The notes: generated by a model from the letters alone, not told the origin. DNA of 64,000 nucleotides from Paenibacillus gyeongsangnamensis (GCF_027533625.1 NZ_JAQAGZ010000008.1:186001-250000), one strand, 5' to 3'; counted from the stretch's first letter, positions 35,800-44,325 are shown. Program-made: numbers and translations.

Positions 35800-35839
35800 A
35801 AAAATCCCCCGCCCCTGATTTGCTTCGGGGAGAGGGATT
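35800..35839 (-). terminator. Terminator after the CAP-domain gene
   Basis: On the minus strand ATCCCTCTCCCC pairs with GGGGCGGGGGAT across a loop of about 11 bases, followed by TTTTTGC. Confidence 0.85.
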
Positions 35840-35864
35840 GAGGCATCTCGCGGACGGATCGCCG

Positions 35865-36683
35865 TTATTTCTTGATGAACTGCTGCGTAAACATCTTGCC
35901 GCAGGAGCCGCCGCTCACAATGCCGACGCCGATGTGCGTAAAGTCCTTGCTCAGGATGTTCACGCGATGTCCCTGCGAATTCATCAATTCCTGATGCGCA
36001 ACCTCCACCGTCTGGTTGCAGGCGATGTTCTCGCCGGCTGTCTTGTAGCTGATGCCGAACCGTTTCAGCATGTCGTAGGGCGCGCCGTAGGTAGGCGATT
36101 GGTGGGAGAAGTAGTTTTTATCCGCCATGTCCTGGCTCTTCAACCGGGCAGTGTTCGCAAGCTGCGGATCGACGGTTAACGCCGGCAGACCCGCTTCGGC
36201 CCTTGCCCGATTAATAAGATCGGCCATTTGCTTCTCCTCCGCGGACGGCTCCGGCACCTGCGATCCCGGCTCGTTATTAGGCGCCGTCTCCGGTCCCGGA
36301 TTCGGCACAGGAGCGGGCTCAGGCGCTGGTGCTGGCGTTGGAGCCTTTTCCGGTGCCGGCGTTGGAGCAGGCTTCTGCGGAATTTTCAGGTTGCCGTATG
36401 CCCACAGAATGGACTGCAGCGTCCGGTTATCCACCGCTCCTGTAACCGGCAATCCGTACGCCTTCTGGAACAGCTTGACGCCTTTTTCCGTTTCGGAGCC
36501 ATAGGTGCCCGTAATGTTACCCTGGAAATACCCAAGCGATTTCAGCATTCCCTGGACGGCATACACATCCGGTCCTTGAGCTCCCCGGCCGAAGCCGTAA
36601 GCGGTAGCAGCCGTCAGAAGTGCGATGAGCAAACAGATCGTCAGAACGAAGCTGGTTTTTCTTTTGCGTAAATGATGCAGCAC
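35865..36683 (-). CDS. Secreted CAP-domain protein with a peptidoglycan-binding domain
   Basis: The 272-residue protein starts with a signal peptide (basic HHLRKRK, then SFVLTICLLIALLTAATAYG). A PG_binding_1 domain at about 35-90 follows (GPDVYAVQGMLKSLGYFQG, VTGAVDNRTLQSILW). Then comes a proline-rich linker of PAP repeats and a CAP/SCP domain of the YkwD type: MADLINRARAEAGLPAL, NYFSHQSPTYGAPYDML, AGENIACNQT, and HRVNILSKDFTHIGVGI. Such proteins sit at the cell wall or in the spore coat; their activity is unclear. GTG 36683 is used because AGGAGG precedes it by ten bases. The long open frame upstream would put the signal peptide inside the protein. Confidence 0.88.
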   Translation of the reverse strand: MLHHLRKRKTSFVLTICLLIALLTAATAYGFGRGAQGPDVYAVQGMLKSLGYFQGNITGTYGSETEKGVKLFQKAYGLPVTGAVDNRTLQSILWAYGNLKIPQKPAPTPAPEKAPTPAPAPEPAPVPNPGPETAPNNEPGSQVPEPSAEEKQMADLINRARAEAGLPALTVDPQLANTARLKSQDMADKNYFSHQSPTYGAPYDMLKRFGISYKTAGENIACNQTVEVAHQELMNSQGHRVNILSKDFTHIGVGIVSGGSCGKMFTQQFIKK

Positions 36684-36746
36684 GTGAGAAGGTCCTCCTG
36701 GATCGTCATGTTGACAATTCAAGCATCCCCCGGGTTCATCTTTTTT

Positions 36747-36792
36747 ATGTAAGTTTTCTCCATTCGAAGAAGATACAATCGTGTTTTAGCGG
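36747..36792. repeat. Partial copy of the 9.2-kb repeat
   Basis: ATTCGAAGAAGATACAATCG followed by TGTTTTAGCGG matches ATTCGATGAAGATACATTCG followed by TGGTTTAGCGG at about 9233-9263, with few differences. The second hairpin of the unit is not seen here. It lies between the CAP-domain gene and the ycnI gene. Confidence 0.6.
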
Positions 36793-36850
36793 TTAAAAAT
36801 GAAGAACCCGCCGCACGCCTTCTCCAGGCTGGCAACGGATTCTTTGAAGC

Positions 36851-37495
36851 TTATCGCTTCGCTTTACGGGTCAGCGCGGCCGCGAGCGCGGCTAATGCCA
36901 CCACCAGCGAAGCGATGGACAGGTACAGCGGCGCGCTCGACGCCGGAGCTGCCGCGGCCGGAGCCGCGCTGGCCGGTGAGGACGGAGCCGCCGTGGCGCC
37001 ATGGCTGTCCGCAGCTGCGCCTGCCGGCTTGGCATTCACTTTGGTCACGGATGCCGGCTTATCGGAGCCTTCGGCCCCTACCCATTCGACGACGCTGCCG
37101 TCTTTATAGGTTTGGTAAGCCTTCCAAGTAAGCGCTGTGGCATTATCCGCCACCTTGCCCTGCATATAAAATTCCGTGAACTCAGTAGCTCCCAAGCCCT
37201 CGCCCGTGGTCGTCCACACGACGCCGGTAATCTTGCCGGAAGCGTCCTTCGTGATGTCATATTTCCAGCCCGGCTTCGGCTCGAAGCGGGAAACGGTTAC
37301 CGAGTCGACAGGAAATTTTACCTCCACCTTCGTGGTCGGGATATCCTTCTCATTCGGCACGCGCACGGCGAACTTCTCATAGGCCCCCTGAGTCGTTTGG
37401 ACCGGCTGAACCGTGACGTGAGCGCTTGCGATGCCGGCCGTCAGCATGGACAGCAGCAGCGCCGCCGTAAACAGCATGTTGAATTTTTTTTTCAT
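36851..37495 (-). CDS. ycnI: YcnI-like copper-binding protein (DUF1775)
   Basis: A 214-residue secreted and anchored protein. A signal peptide ends at GIASA, so the mature protein would begin with His (HVTVQPVQTTQG), the residue that with a glutamate and a tryptophan binds Cu(II) in Bacillus YcnI. The DUF1775 domain covers about 25-150, with FAVRVPNEKDIPTTKVEV, WTTTGEGLGATEFTEFYMQG and ALTWKAYQTYKDGSVVEW. Then come an alanine and proline-rich linker and a C-terminal membrane helix with a basic end. ycnJ and ycnK are not beside it. Confidence 0.9.
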   Translation of the reverse strand: MKKKFNMLFTAALLLSMLTAGIASAHVTVQPVQTTQGAYEKFAVRVPNEKDIPTTKVEVKFPVDSVTVSRFEPKPGWKYDITKDASGKITGVVWTTTGEGLGATEFTEFYMQGKVADNATALTWKAYQTYKDGSVVEWVGAEGSDKPASVTKVNAKPAGAAADSHGATAAPSSPASAAPAAAAPASSAPLYLSIASLVVALAALAAALTRKAKR

Positions 37496-37579
37496 GATCG
37501 TTATTCCTGCCTTTCAGCGGTCATTATTCACATATTTAATGTAACGTAAACCGCCGCGGACAGGAATGACTCAACCGGG

Positions 37580-38254
37580 CTATTGGGGACCTGTTTTTTG
37601 ACTGTTATGTGTCAGGCCGTGACGGACGGCATAAGCAGTCAGCTGCACGCGGTTATCCAGGGACAGCTTGGCCAAAATATTTTTGATGTGGTTTTTGACC
37701 GTATTTTCGGTAATGCATAGCTCCTCTGCGATTTTGCGGTTCGTTTGCCCGCTCGCGACGCAGATGAGAATTTCGGACTCCCGCTGCGACAAGCTCCCCG
37801 GGGGAACCTCGGAAACCGGCGCTGCACCAGCCGAACGGAAGGATTGAAACAACCGGTCGGCCATGCTCCGGGAGATTTCGCTCTCTTCATCGAGCACTCC
37901 CCTTAAGTAAGCCACCCAATCGTCGGGATCCATATTCTTGAGCAGATAACCCTGCGCCCCGTACCGGATGGCGGTGAATAAATCCGTTACGTCATCGGAA
38001 ACCGTCAGCATGACGACTCGGATAGGGGGATAGAGCTGCTTAATCCGTCTGGTCGCCTCCAAACCGTTCATGCCCGGCATTTGGAGGTCCATCAGCACGA
38101 GATCGGGAAGCAGCTCCCCGCACATCGCCACCGCTTCCTCTCCGCCGGTCGCCTCTCCGATCCATTCGAAATCGGCTTCGCCTTCCAGCACCGTTCGGAC
38201 GGCGCGCCGGGCGAACGGATGATCATCCACTGTAAGTACGCGATATTTCATCAT
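37580..38254 (-). CDS. NarL-type response regulator
   Basis: The 224-residue protein has a receiver domain (about 1-125; acidic pocket DDHPFARRAV, phosphate acceptor in LVLMDLQMPGMNGLEA, then VVMLTVSDD). A LuxR-type helix-turn-helix follows (about 155-215; LSQRESEILICVASGQTNRK, ENTVKNHIKNILAKL). The ATG overlaps the stop of the kinase gene by four bases (ATGA), so they are translated together. Its targets are unknown. Confidence 0.92.
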   Translation of the reverse strand: MMKYRVLTVDDHPFARRAVRTVLEGEADFEWIGEATGGEEAVAMCGELLPDLVLMDLQMPGMNGLEATRRIKQLYPPIRVVMLTVSDDVTDLFTAIRYGAQGYLLKNMDPDDWVAYLRGVLDEESEISRSMADRLFQSFRSAGAAPVSEVPPGSLSQRESEILICVASGQTNRKIAEELCITENTVKNHIKNILAKLSLDNRVQLTAYAVRHGLTHNSQKTGPQ

Positions 38255-39066
38255 TTCTTCTCCTCCCGCAGCTTGCCGGTCACAACCAGCTCGAGCCCTC
38301 CCTCATTGGCTTGCAGCAGAGTGAGCCTCGCGCCGAGCTCCTGCGCCCGTTTGCGCATAATCGGAATGCCGTAGCGGGTCCCGCTGTCCCCCGTCTCTTC
38401 GTTCCACCCGATGCCGTTATCGGCGATTCGCAGCCGCCAGCCCCCTCCCGCCTCGCCGGAGCCAAGCGTAATCCACGCATGATCGGCCCGGGAATGCTTG
38501 CGGATGTTCGTGAAGGCTTCCCGAATGATGGAAAATAGCTGCACCTCCGCGGCAGGCGGAATGTTCCGGATCGGCAGCTCGATGGACGGCTCGACCGCAA
38601 TCCCGCTGATGCCGCTCCATTCGTCGAGCCAGGCGCGGAGCCGGGCATCGAAGGAGGCGCCGTCTTCAGGCGGGGTCCTCAGATTGAAGATCGCCTGCCG
38701 CAGATGGTGATCGATCTCCGTCACGGCCGAGCGGGCTTCGCCGATCTGGCCTTTCTTAAGCTGTACGTTCAGGAAAAATAACATTTGCGCGATATTATCA
38801 TGCAGCTCCTGCGCCAGACGCTCGCGCTCCTCGAGCACGGCGCGCCTCGCCTGCTCTTTGGAGAGGCGTTCGTTCATGACGCCGATACGGTGAAACATCC
38901 AGTTGGCGAATAAATAGGAGAGCACCAGCGTCAGCAGCGTGATGTACATGTTGCCCGTTTCCATCGACAGCTCCTGCAGCAGGAAATCGTGCCTGACGTA
39001 CTCGAACCCCCCGATGAGCAGAGGCGGAAGGAGGATGGTCAGCCATTTCAAGGTTCTCATGGACAT
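38251..39066 (-). CDS. Membrane sensor histidine kinase (HisKA_3, NarX/LiaS type)
   Basis: The 271-residue kinase has two membrane helices near the start (WLTILLPPLLIGGFEYV and YITLLTLVLSYLFANWMF) and an almost absent external part. Next come a coiled-coil linker, the phosphoacceptor ELHDNIAQMLFFLNVQLKKG, and an ATPase domain (IIREAFTNIRKHSRA, WRLRIADNGIGW). Short sensors with small loops often need a partner protein for input. ATG 39066 follows GAAGGAGG; the frame starts inside the end of the cyclase gene and overlaps it by ten bases. The three genes form one operon. Confidence 0.92.
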   Translation of the reverse strand: MSMRTLKWLTILLPPLLIGGFEYVRHDFLLQELSMETGNMYITLLTLVLSYLFANWMFHRIGVMNERLSKEQARRAVLEERERLAQELHDNIAQMLFFLNVQLKKGQIGEARSAVTEIDHHLRQAIFNLRTPPEDGASFDARLRAWLDEWSGISGIAVEPSIELPIRNIPPAAEVQLFSIIREAFTNIRKHSRADHAWITLGSGEAGGGWRLRIADNGIGWNEETGDSGTRYGIPIMRKRAQELGARLTLLQANEGGLELVVTGKLREEKK

Positions 39067-40943
39067 GCTTGCCGCCTCCCTTCCGTCCCGGTTAATGTCA
39101 GGCGGGCCAGCTCGATCCGGCCTTCGATCCCTTTGAACTCCGCCGTAAGCCATTCGGAAGCCGCCCCGTATTCGTCGATCAGCCCGCGAACTCCAGGCCT
39201 CTCGGCGGATTCGCGGCTGATCATAATATCGCCACCCCGGCTCATCGACTGCGTCCGAGCCGCCAGATTGACCGTGCGGCCGAAGTAATCGAGCGTCCCG
39301 TTCGAGTTGACGGCGATCGCCGGCCCGTGGTATAGACCGAGCTTGACAGTCAGAGGCTTGTCCTGCCGGCCTTCGTTCAGACGCCCGATGTTCGTCTGGA
39401 TGTCGAGCGCCGCCTTAACGGCGTTCTCGGGATATTCAAAGACCGCCATCACGGCGTCGCCGATCGTTTTGACGAGCGCCCCCCGGTTCAGCTGCACCCA
39501 GTGCTGCATAAAATCAAAGTGGCGGCGTACCTGACCGTATGCTTGCGCGTCCCCGACCCGCTCGTAAAAGGCCGTCGACTCCAGCAGGTCGCTGAACAGC
39601 AGCGTGACGCTCTCGATGCCGACCTGCCGGCCCGGAGCCAGCACCTCGGAGGAGAACATGCTGCGGAACTCGTGCATGGCCGTCACCTTCGCGGCGGTGA
39701 CGGTATCGTTATCCCAATCGGCCTGCTCAAGGGCGACGCAAATGGTTTCGCCGCTGCGGTTGACAAGCCGCAGCAAGGTTCCCGGGGCGGGCTCGGCGAG
39801 CTCGCCCTGCGGCCACCCTCCGGTGCCGTAGACGAGCTCCTGCGCCGCGTCCGTCCCGGCGGCCCCGCCGGCTGCGGAGCCGCGAACGAACCGCATGATG
39901 CGGTTCGTTCGCAGCGTGCGCAGCCTGAGGGGGCCGGGGGCCGCAGGGTACGGCACGCAGGCCTCCGCCCCGTGCGGGAGCACCGCCTGCACGAGGATGT
40001 GCGGCGTGATCATCGGACCGCCGACGCAATAGACCTCCTTGAACGCGCGGCGCACGTTCGGGTGGACACTGAAGCATAGCTCCACGTAGCGGTCGAAATT
40101 CGCTTCGTAGTCAATGCCGCAGAAATCGCAATGGAACCGCGGATCGATTCCCGACAGCGCAGCTGCTCCGCCCTTGGATACACGGCAATTGGGGCAGATC
40201 AAATGCCAGCTGAGATTGGTGATGCCGAGCTTCGTAGCATGCAGAAACATACGCAGCGTCGCTTCGCGGTCCGACTTCCAACGAGCTGCCAGCAGATAGG
40301 GCTTCATATCGACGACCTCATCGTCCCCGCTGCGGATCAGATGATCCTGAAGCAGCCCGGTCAGCTCGCTGTTCTCCCCGGTCGCCGTCAGCCGCGAGAT
40401 CAGGGAATCCAGCTCGACCGCATTCACCGGAGACGAGGAACGGACCTGCGGAAGCAGGTGGGCTTGTCCGCGCCTCTGAAGACGAACAGTCGTCTCCAAA
40501 TAGTTCATAGTACTATGCATCGAGCGCACTCCGACCATCGGGATCGCCGCCAACCCCAGCGGATTCGCCGGCGTAAATTCAGCGAACAGCCGTACGAGCG
40601 TAGACTGCGTTCCGTCCGGAAGCCGCTCCTCCGCATCCTCAAGCTCGATGCCGCCGACGAACCGCTTCAGCGGCCCGCCTGCGTATTCCCGGACAACGGA
40701 ATAATTCCGATCCCGAATCCATTGAAAGGGATGCTCCTCCCAGCGAATCGGCACGACCCCGGCGATTTTCGCCGACAGTTCCTGATAGAAGGAGCTTCCC
40801 TGGAACCGGTACTGCCGGCTGCGCAGGGGGAACAGCCCGATTACCCGGTTCAGATGGTCCGTTTGGCTGAGCAGCTCCCATACCTGCCTGCGGGGCAGCG
40901 GGAAAACTCGCTCGAGCTTATATTTTTGGGTCGGCAGCGCCAT
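39057..40943 (-). CDS. Class III nucleotide cyclase with DUF5939-type N-terminal region
   Basis: The 628-residue protein starts with a START/SRPBCC-like domain (about 1-170, LERVFPLPRRQVWELLSQTD). A segment with a zinc-binding pair follows (ICPNCRVSKGG and HCDFCGIDYEANF, near 250-285). The class III cyclase domain is at about 450-610: VTLLFSDLLESTAFYERVGD with the first metal aspartate, LVKTIGDAVMAVFEYPE with the second, and YFGRTVNLAARTQ with Asn and Arg. The lysine before TIGD suggests ATP rather than GTP as substrate. It has no membrane segment. ATG 40943 has GGAGGAA ten bases before it. It heads the operon with the two-component pair, which suggests a joint signalling unit. Confidence 0.88.
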   Translation of the reverse strand: MALPTQKYKLERVFPLPRRQVWELLSQTDHLNRVIGLFPLRSRQYRFQGSSFYQELSAKIAGVVPIRWEEHPFQWIRDRNYSVVREYAGGPLKRFVGGIELEDAEERLPDGTQSTLVRLFAEFTPANPLGLAAIPMVGVRSMHSTMNYLETTVRLQRRGQAHLLPQVRSSSPVNAVELDSLISRLTATGENSELTGLLQDHLIRSGDDEVVDMKPYLLAARWKSDREATLRMFLHATKLGITNLSWHLICPNCRVSKGGAAALSGIDPRFHCDFCGIDYEANFDRYVELCFSVHPNVRRAFKEVYCVGGPMITPHILVQAVLPHGAEACVPYPAAPGPLRLRTLRTNRIMRFVRGSAAGGAAGTDAAQELVYGTGGWPQGELAEPAPGTLLRLVNRSGETICVALEQADWDNDTVTAAKVTAMHEFRSMFSSEVLAPGRQVGIESVTLLFSDLLESTAFYERVGDAQAYGQVRRHFDFMQHWVQLNRGALVKTIGDAVMAVFEYPENAVKAALDIQTNIGRLNEGRQDKPLTVKLGLYHGPAIAVNSNGTLDYFGRTVNLAARTQSMSRGGDIMISRESAERPGVRGLIDEYGAASEWLTAEFKGIEGRIELARLTLTGTEGRRQACP

Positions 40944-41089
40944 GCTATCCATTCCTCCGTTTAAGTTCTCAGATCATTATACACCGAAGCCTCCCTCGCT
41001 TCGAGAAGGAGCCGGAACGGTGCATGCTTTCTTGCGCCCTTGTGTGGCATGGCTTTCAACAGAGCCTTATCCTTATTTATCGTAATCCG

Positions 41090-41118
41090 TTGACACCGCG
41101 TGAATAATATTGTATCTT
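41090..41118 (+). promoter_or_regulatory. SigA promoter of fabH
   Basis: A perfect TTGACA (41090-41095), a 17-base spacer and TATCTT (41113-41118). The expected start near 41125 lies just before the FapR-type operator. Confidence 0.8.
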
Positions 41119-41132
41119 GAGCATAGAAATAA

Positions 41133-41164
41133 ATTATTACCTGGTACTAATATCTGATACTAAG
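41133..41164 (+). promoter_or_regulatory. Double FapR operator before fabH
   Basis: ATTATTACCTGGTACTAAT (41133-41151) matches the FapR consensus ATTAGTACCTRNTACTAAT at 18 of 19 positions. A second, overlapping box (41146-41164) matches at 15 of 19. FapR represses fatty acid and phospholipid genes in Gram-positive bacteria and is released by malonyl-CoA. The position just after the promoter fits repression. Confidence 0.8.
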
Positions 41165-41199
41165 TTTTCAATCAAACGATACAAGAAGAGGTGATTCCT

Positions 41200-42264
41200 G
41201 TGACCGTTTTACCTTCTAACGCAGCGAATGCGCTGAACGCAGCTTCCGGTCCTTACCGTTCCCGGATCACCGCCATCGGCAGCTACGTCCCGCAGGGCAA
41301 GCTCACGAACGCGGATCTGGAGAAGCTCGTCGAGACAAGCGACGAGTGGATCGTGCAGAGGACCGGCATCCGGGAAAGACGCATTTGCTCCCCAGAGGAG
41401 ACCACAAGCACAATGAGCGCGAAAGCGGTCCGCAATCTGATCGAGCGCTACGATGTGCAGCTGGACGATCTCGAGATGCTGCTCGTCTGCACCAGCACGC
41501 CCGATTTCATGTTCCCGTCTACGGCTTGTCTCATCCAACATCAGCTGGGGCTTCCGCAGGTAACGGCAATGGACATCAGTGCCGCGTGCGCAGGCTTCCT
41601 CTACGGCCTGCACCTCGCCGACGGCATGATCGCCTCCGGCCTTCACCGCAAGATTCTTATCATCGGCGCCGACGCGCTGTCCAAAATAACGGACTATACG
41701 GATCGTACGACCTGCATCCTGTTCGGAGACGGCGCGGGGGCTGTGCTGCTCGAACGCGATCCGGCGGATGCGGAGGCGGAGCCGTCCTTGCTGGCTTACG
41801 CCGGAGGATCGGACGGCAGCGGCGGCATCCATCTGTATAAAACAAATACGGCGGCAACGATGAACGGAGTAGCCGTCCAGGAGAAGGATACGATCGTTCA
41901 GAACGGCCGGGAGGTTTATAAGTTCGCCGTGCAAACCGTGCCTGCGGGCGTGGAGCGGCTGCTGCAGCAAGCGGGGATTGGCGTGGAACGGATCGACTGG
42001 TTCGTGCCTCACAGCGCGAATCTGCGCATTATCGAATCCGTATGTGAGCGCACCGGGCTCCCACTGGAACGGACGCTGCATACGATTGAGGAGTTCGGCA
42101 ACACCTCGGCGGCGACCATTCCTCTCGCCATCGATAAGGCGGAGCGGCAGGGAAGACTGAAGGACGGCGAGCTGCTGCTGCTCTACGGCTTCGGCGGCGG
42201 ACTGGTTCACGGCGGACAGCTGCTTCGCTGGAAATCGTTGCGGCGCAGCGCGGCGGAAGCCTGA
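41200..42264 (+). CDS. fabH: 3-oxoacyl-ACP synthase III
   Basis: Starts fatty acid synthesis by joining acyl-CoA and malonyl-ACP. The 354-residue protein has the catalytic cysteine in DISAACAGFLYGL, the histidine in FVPHSANLRIIES and the asparagine in EEFGNTSAATIPLA, all at family positions. YVPQGKLTNADLEKLV and WIVQRTGIRERR are the N-terminal hallmarks. GTG 41200 has AGAGGTG six bases upstream. It is monocistronic, followed by a hairpin. The FapR operator in front agrees with the function. Confidence 0.95.
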   Translation: MTVLPSNAANALNAASGPYRSRITAIGSYVPQGKLTNADLEKLVETSDEWIVQRTGIRERRICSPEETTSTMSAKAVRNLIERYDVQLDDLEMLLVCTSTPDFMFPSTACLIQHQLGLPQVTAMDISAACAGFLYGLHLADGMIASGLHRKILIIGADALSKITDYTDRTTCILFGDGAGAVLLERDPADAEAEPSLLAYAGGSDGSGGIHLYKTNTAATMNGVAVQEKDTIVQNGREVYKFAVQTVPAGVERLLQQAGIGVERIDWFVPHSANLRIIESVCERTGLPLERTLHTIEEFGNTSAATIPLAIDKAERQGRLKDGELLLLYGFGGGLVHGGQLLRWKSLRRSAAEA

Positions 42265-42333
42265 CCCGGATAGCCGTCTCATTGCCGGGCCCTTGCAGGC
42301 AGGATGAAGCTCGGCCGCTGTGCAGGCTGCAGT

Positions 42334-42390
42334 GAACCTCCGGACGTAATGAGTGAATTTAGGTTCACTCCTTGTGCCCGGAGGTTCTTT
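42334..42390 (+). terminator. fabH terminator-like hairpin
   Basis: GAACCTCCGG pairs with CCGGAGGTTC around an inner GAGTGAA/TTCACTC stem, followed by TTTATC. The base stem is strong and the T tract short. Confidence 0.65.
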
Positions 42391-42481
42391 ATCATCTGCC
42401 GGCCGACACTCCATTAGTTATTATGCTGCGCCTTCATTGAGCCTGATTATCGGCCGTTCTGCGGACAATTCTTATCAACCG

Positions 42482-42504
42482 AAAAAGGGAGCCCATCGGC
42501 TCCC
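42482..42504 (-). terminator. Minus-strand terminator
   Basis: On the minus strand GGGAGCC-GATG-GGCTCCC is followed by TTTTTCGG. It ends leftward transcription coming from the ferritin-like gene or from the inverted repeat beside it. Confidence 0.75.
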
Positions 42505-42552
42505 TTCAGCTTGACGAGAAAGTACCCATTCATTAAGATTGCGAAAAATACA

Positions 42553-42675
42553 GGTGAGGGGTATCCCCTGGAGGAGCGTGAGCGTTCGCCTTTGTCTGTG
42601 GGAAATTTCCGTTAACACTAGGATCATATCAAAATTTCCTGCAAACAACAGCGACCGGAAGGGGATACCTCCACC
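42553..42675. repeat. Long imperfect inverted repeat of about 120 bp
   Basis: The left arm (42553-42609) and the reverse complement of the right arm (42630-42675) share, in order, GGTGAGG or GGTGGAG, GTATCCCCT, TCGC, TTGT and GGAAATTT, with a loop of about 20 bases. It has the form of a MITE-like or hairpin RNA element. An open frame of 67 codons (42678 leftward) covers it but is very probably chance. Otherwise the interval 42265-42787 holds only the two hairpins listed. Confidence 0.6.
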
Positions 42676-42787
42676 CATAATCCTTTTCGCTATGTTTCCC
42701 CGGTACTTTCTAGGGCAACCTCCAGGAAGCCCCCCGGCTCCTTTTCCTATGCTATGCCCGGTTTAAGCGAGCACTGACTATTTTCCT

Positions 42788-43249
42788 TCAGATCTGCTGC
42801 GTCAGCAGAAATAACGTCGCCAGCTGATCCACCCCGTCGCTCATCGCAAGGAAGAACACATCCCGAATGCGCGGGCTCGGCGTCAGCAAATAAGTATCGC
42901 GATACTGCCTTATCGCTTCCCGTTCCATGCGGACGGCCTCCTGAAGGCCTTCCCGATATGTCGTAAACCTGGGTACCGCGGGGTAAACATCGGGTTCGGA
43001 CCCTTTCAGCTCCAGGTACAGCTCTTCCATCAATGCGTAGTGCTTTACTTCCTGCTGCAGCAGCCGTTCGAGCTCGAAGGCTTCCTCGTCGCCCGGCGTC
43101 AGCTTGAGCAGCTCCGCATACAGGCGGACTGAGCCGCTCGCGTGCTCCAGGCTCCACTGCAGCTGATCCAAAAATCGCCGTAAATCGCGGTAATGAAGCT
43201 TGTGAGACAGCAATAGCCGGTCTGAAGTATGAAGCGCATTCCATGGCAT
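42788..43249 (-). CDS. Ferritin-like domain protein
   Basis: The 153-residue protein is largely helical. Helical segments with EEAFELERLLQQEVKHYALM, and EGLQEAVRMEREAIRQYRD after it, carry the E-x-x-H and E-x-x-x-x-Y type residues of ferritin-like bundles, and a last helix VFFLAMSDGVDQLATLFLL closes it. In Paenibacillus and Bacillus such proteins are often linked to spores. Metal binding is plausible, not shown. GGGAGGGAAGCG precedes the ATG. Confidence 0.65.
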   Translation of the reverse strand: MPWNALHTSDRLLLSHKLHYRDLRRFLDQLQWSLEHASGSVRLYAELLKLTPGDEEAFELERLLQQEVKHYALMEELYLELKGSEPDVYPAVPRFTTYREGLQEAVRMEREAIRQYRDTYLLTPSPRIRDVFFLAMSDGVDQLATLFLLTQQI

Positions 43250-43392
43250 AACGCTTCCCTCCCATTCCCTCGTTAGGTGAATGCCTATACTATAGCGTAT
43301 TCACCAGGGCTCGCCCATGCGACAGCCCAGAACAAGGAAATCTCCCGGCAGCAGGCTCCGGGCCTCGTCTTGCAGCCGTACAAACATTCGGG

Positions 43393-43659
43393 CTATTTGC
43401 GGAGCGCCTCGGACAACCAGGGTTTGCCGGGGACGCCCCGCCGAAGCCGGCGGATGCGGACCCCGATCATCTTCACCGCAATCTCCCGCTGGTAGCGGCT
43501 GATCGCTTCCAACTGCCGGCCCAGGTCCCCGGACAGCGATTCCGCCCCTTCGGCCATGTCCGCCATGCTCTCGATGATGCGCGCCAAAGCCCGCTGGCTT
43601 CGGGCCAGGGAATGCAGAACATGAAGCTTCACCCGGTTCTCCTCTTCATGCCAATTCAT
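43393..43659 (-). CDS. Small helical protein
   Basis: An 88-residue helical protein (NRVKLHVLHSLARSQRALAR, then IIESMADMAEGAESLS) with a basic end (MIGVRIRRLRRG). Its ATG overlaps the stop of the preceding gene (ATGA). The heptad-like pattern resembles the two genes before it. No family is recognised. Confidence 0.6.
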   Translation of the reverse strand: MNWHEEENRVKLHVLHSLARSQRALARIIESMADMAEGAESLSGDLGRQLEAISRYQREIAVKMIGVRIRRLRRGVPGKPWLSEALRK

Positions 43660-44003
43660 TGGTTGTTCTCGCCTCCGAACGGAAACAACGTACCGAACTG
43701 ATCGCCTCCCTGACCGGCCCCGGATTCCTCCTCTTGGCTGCCCAGAATAATCTGAATATTTTTGGCGAGCGCCTGCTCCATCTTGGTCATGCCGTCGATC
43801 ACTTCAATCAATTGATCGTGAATTTCGATCGTTTTCTTCAACTGCTCGCCGTGGTCCTCGAAATGCACGCCTGACAGATGCTGGCAAATCCATTGGCAGG
43901 AGCGCGCCGCCTCGACCGCCTTGGCTTCCAGAATAAGCGCGATGTTCAACTGAAAGTGCGAGGCTGCCATCAACATGCGGTGATAGGTCTCGTTTCTGCT
44001 CAC
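43656..44003 (-). CDS. Small helical protein
   Basis: A 115-residue protein of helices (HFQLNIALILEAKAVEAARS, IDGMTKMEQALAKNIQIILG) with a glycine-rich end (GAGQGGDQFG). It shares with the next-upstream gene the pattern of a Q-L-x-I-A-x-ILEAK helix and a final A-x-N-x-x-x helix, so the two are probably paralogues. The start is GTG. It forms an operon with both neighbours. Function unknown. Confidence 0.6.
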   Translation of the reverse strand: MSRNETYHRMLMAASHFQLNIALILEAKAVEAARSCQWICQHLSGVHFEDHGEQLKKTIEIHDQLIEVIDGMTKMEQALAKNIQIILGSQEEESGAGQGGDQFGTLFPFGGENNQ

Positions 44004-44034
44004 CGGTCAACCCTCATTTCCTCGGACTATGCCG

Positions 44035-44325
44035 CTACTCTTCTTCATCCGGAATCTGCACCTGCTTGAACACTACGGCCAAATTATCCGCGAGGGCATC
44101 CTCGAAATCCGCCAAGCTGCTAAGGTACGTGGCGATGTTCTTGGTGATGCTCATCGAATGCTCGGTCAAGGCTTCAATTCCGTTGAACGCCGGATTCGTA
44201 GGCGGAATGTCATGAATCAGCTGCGCCATGCGCACGGCGATTTGCCGTTTGGCTTCGAGAATTTTGGCCATTTCCAGCTGGGAAGTCGCCATATGCTCTA
44301 ACATGCCGGATATTTGTCGTTGCAC
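44035..44325 (-). CDS. Small helical protein
   Basis: A 96-residue protein: SGMLEHMATSQLEMAKILEA, then KRQIAVRMAQLIHDIPP, a linker, and FEDALADNLAVVFKQVQIP. It begins with GTG 44325 after GAAGGAGG and is the first of three small genes in the same direction. The sequences look like soluble four-helix or coiled-coil proteins. Their place beside glycosyltransferases and a ferritin-like gene suggests spore coat, which is inference. Confidence 0.6.
   Translation of the reverse strand: MQRQISGMLEHMATSQLEMAKILEAKRQIAVRMAQLIHDIPPTNPAFNGIEALTEHSMSITKNIATYLSSLADFEDALADNLAVVFKQVQIPDEEE

Noticed and set aside
42475-42678. Open frame of 67 codons on the minus strand
   Set aside because: It spans the long inverted repeat and the terminator stem, and has no ribosome site of its own.
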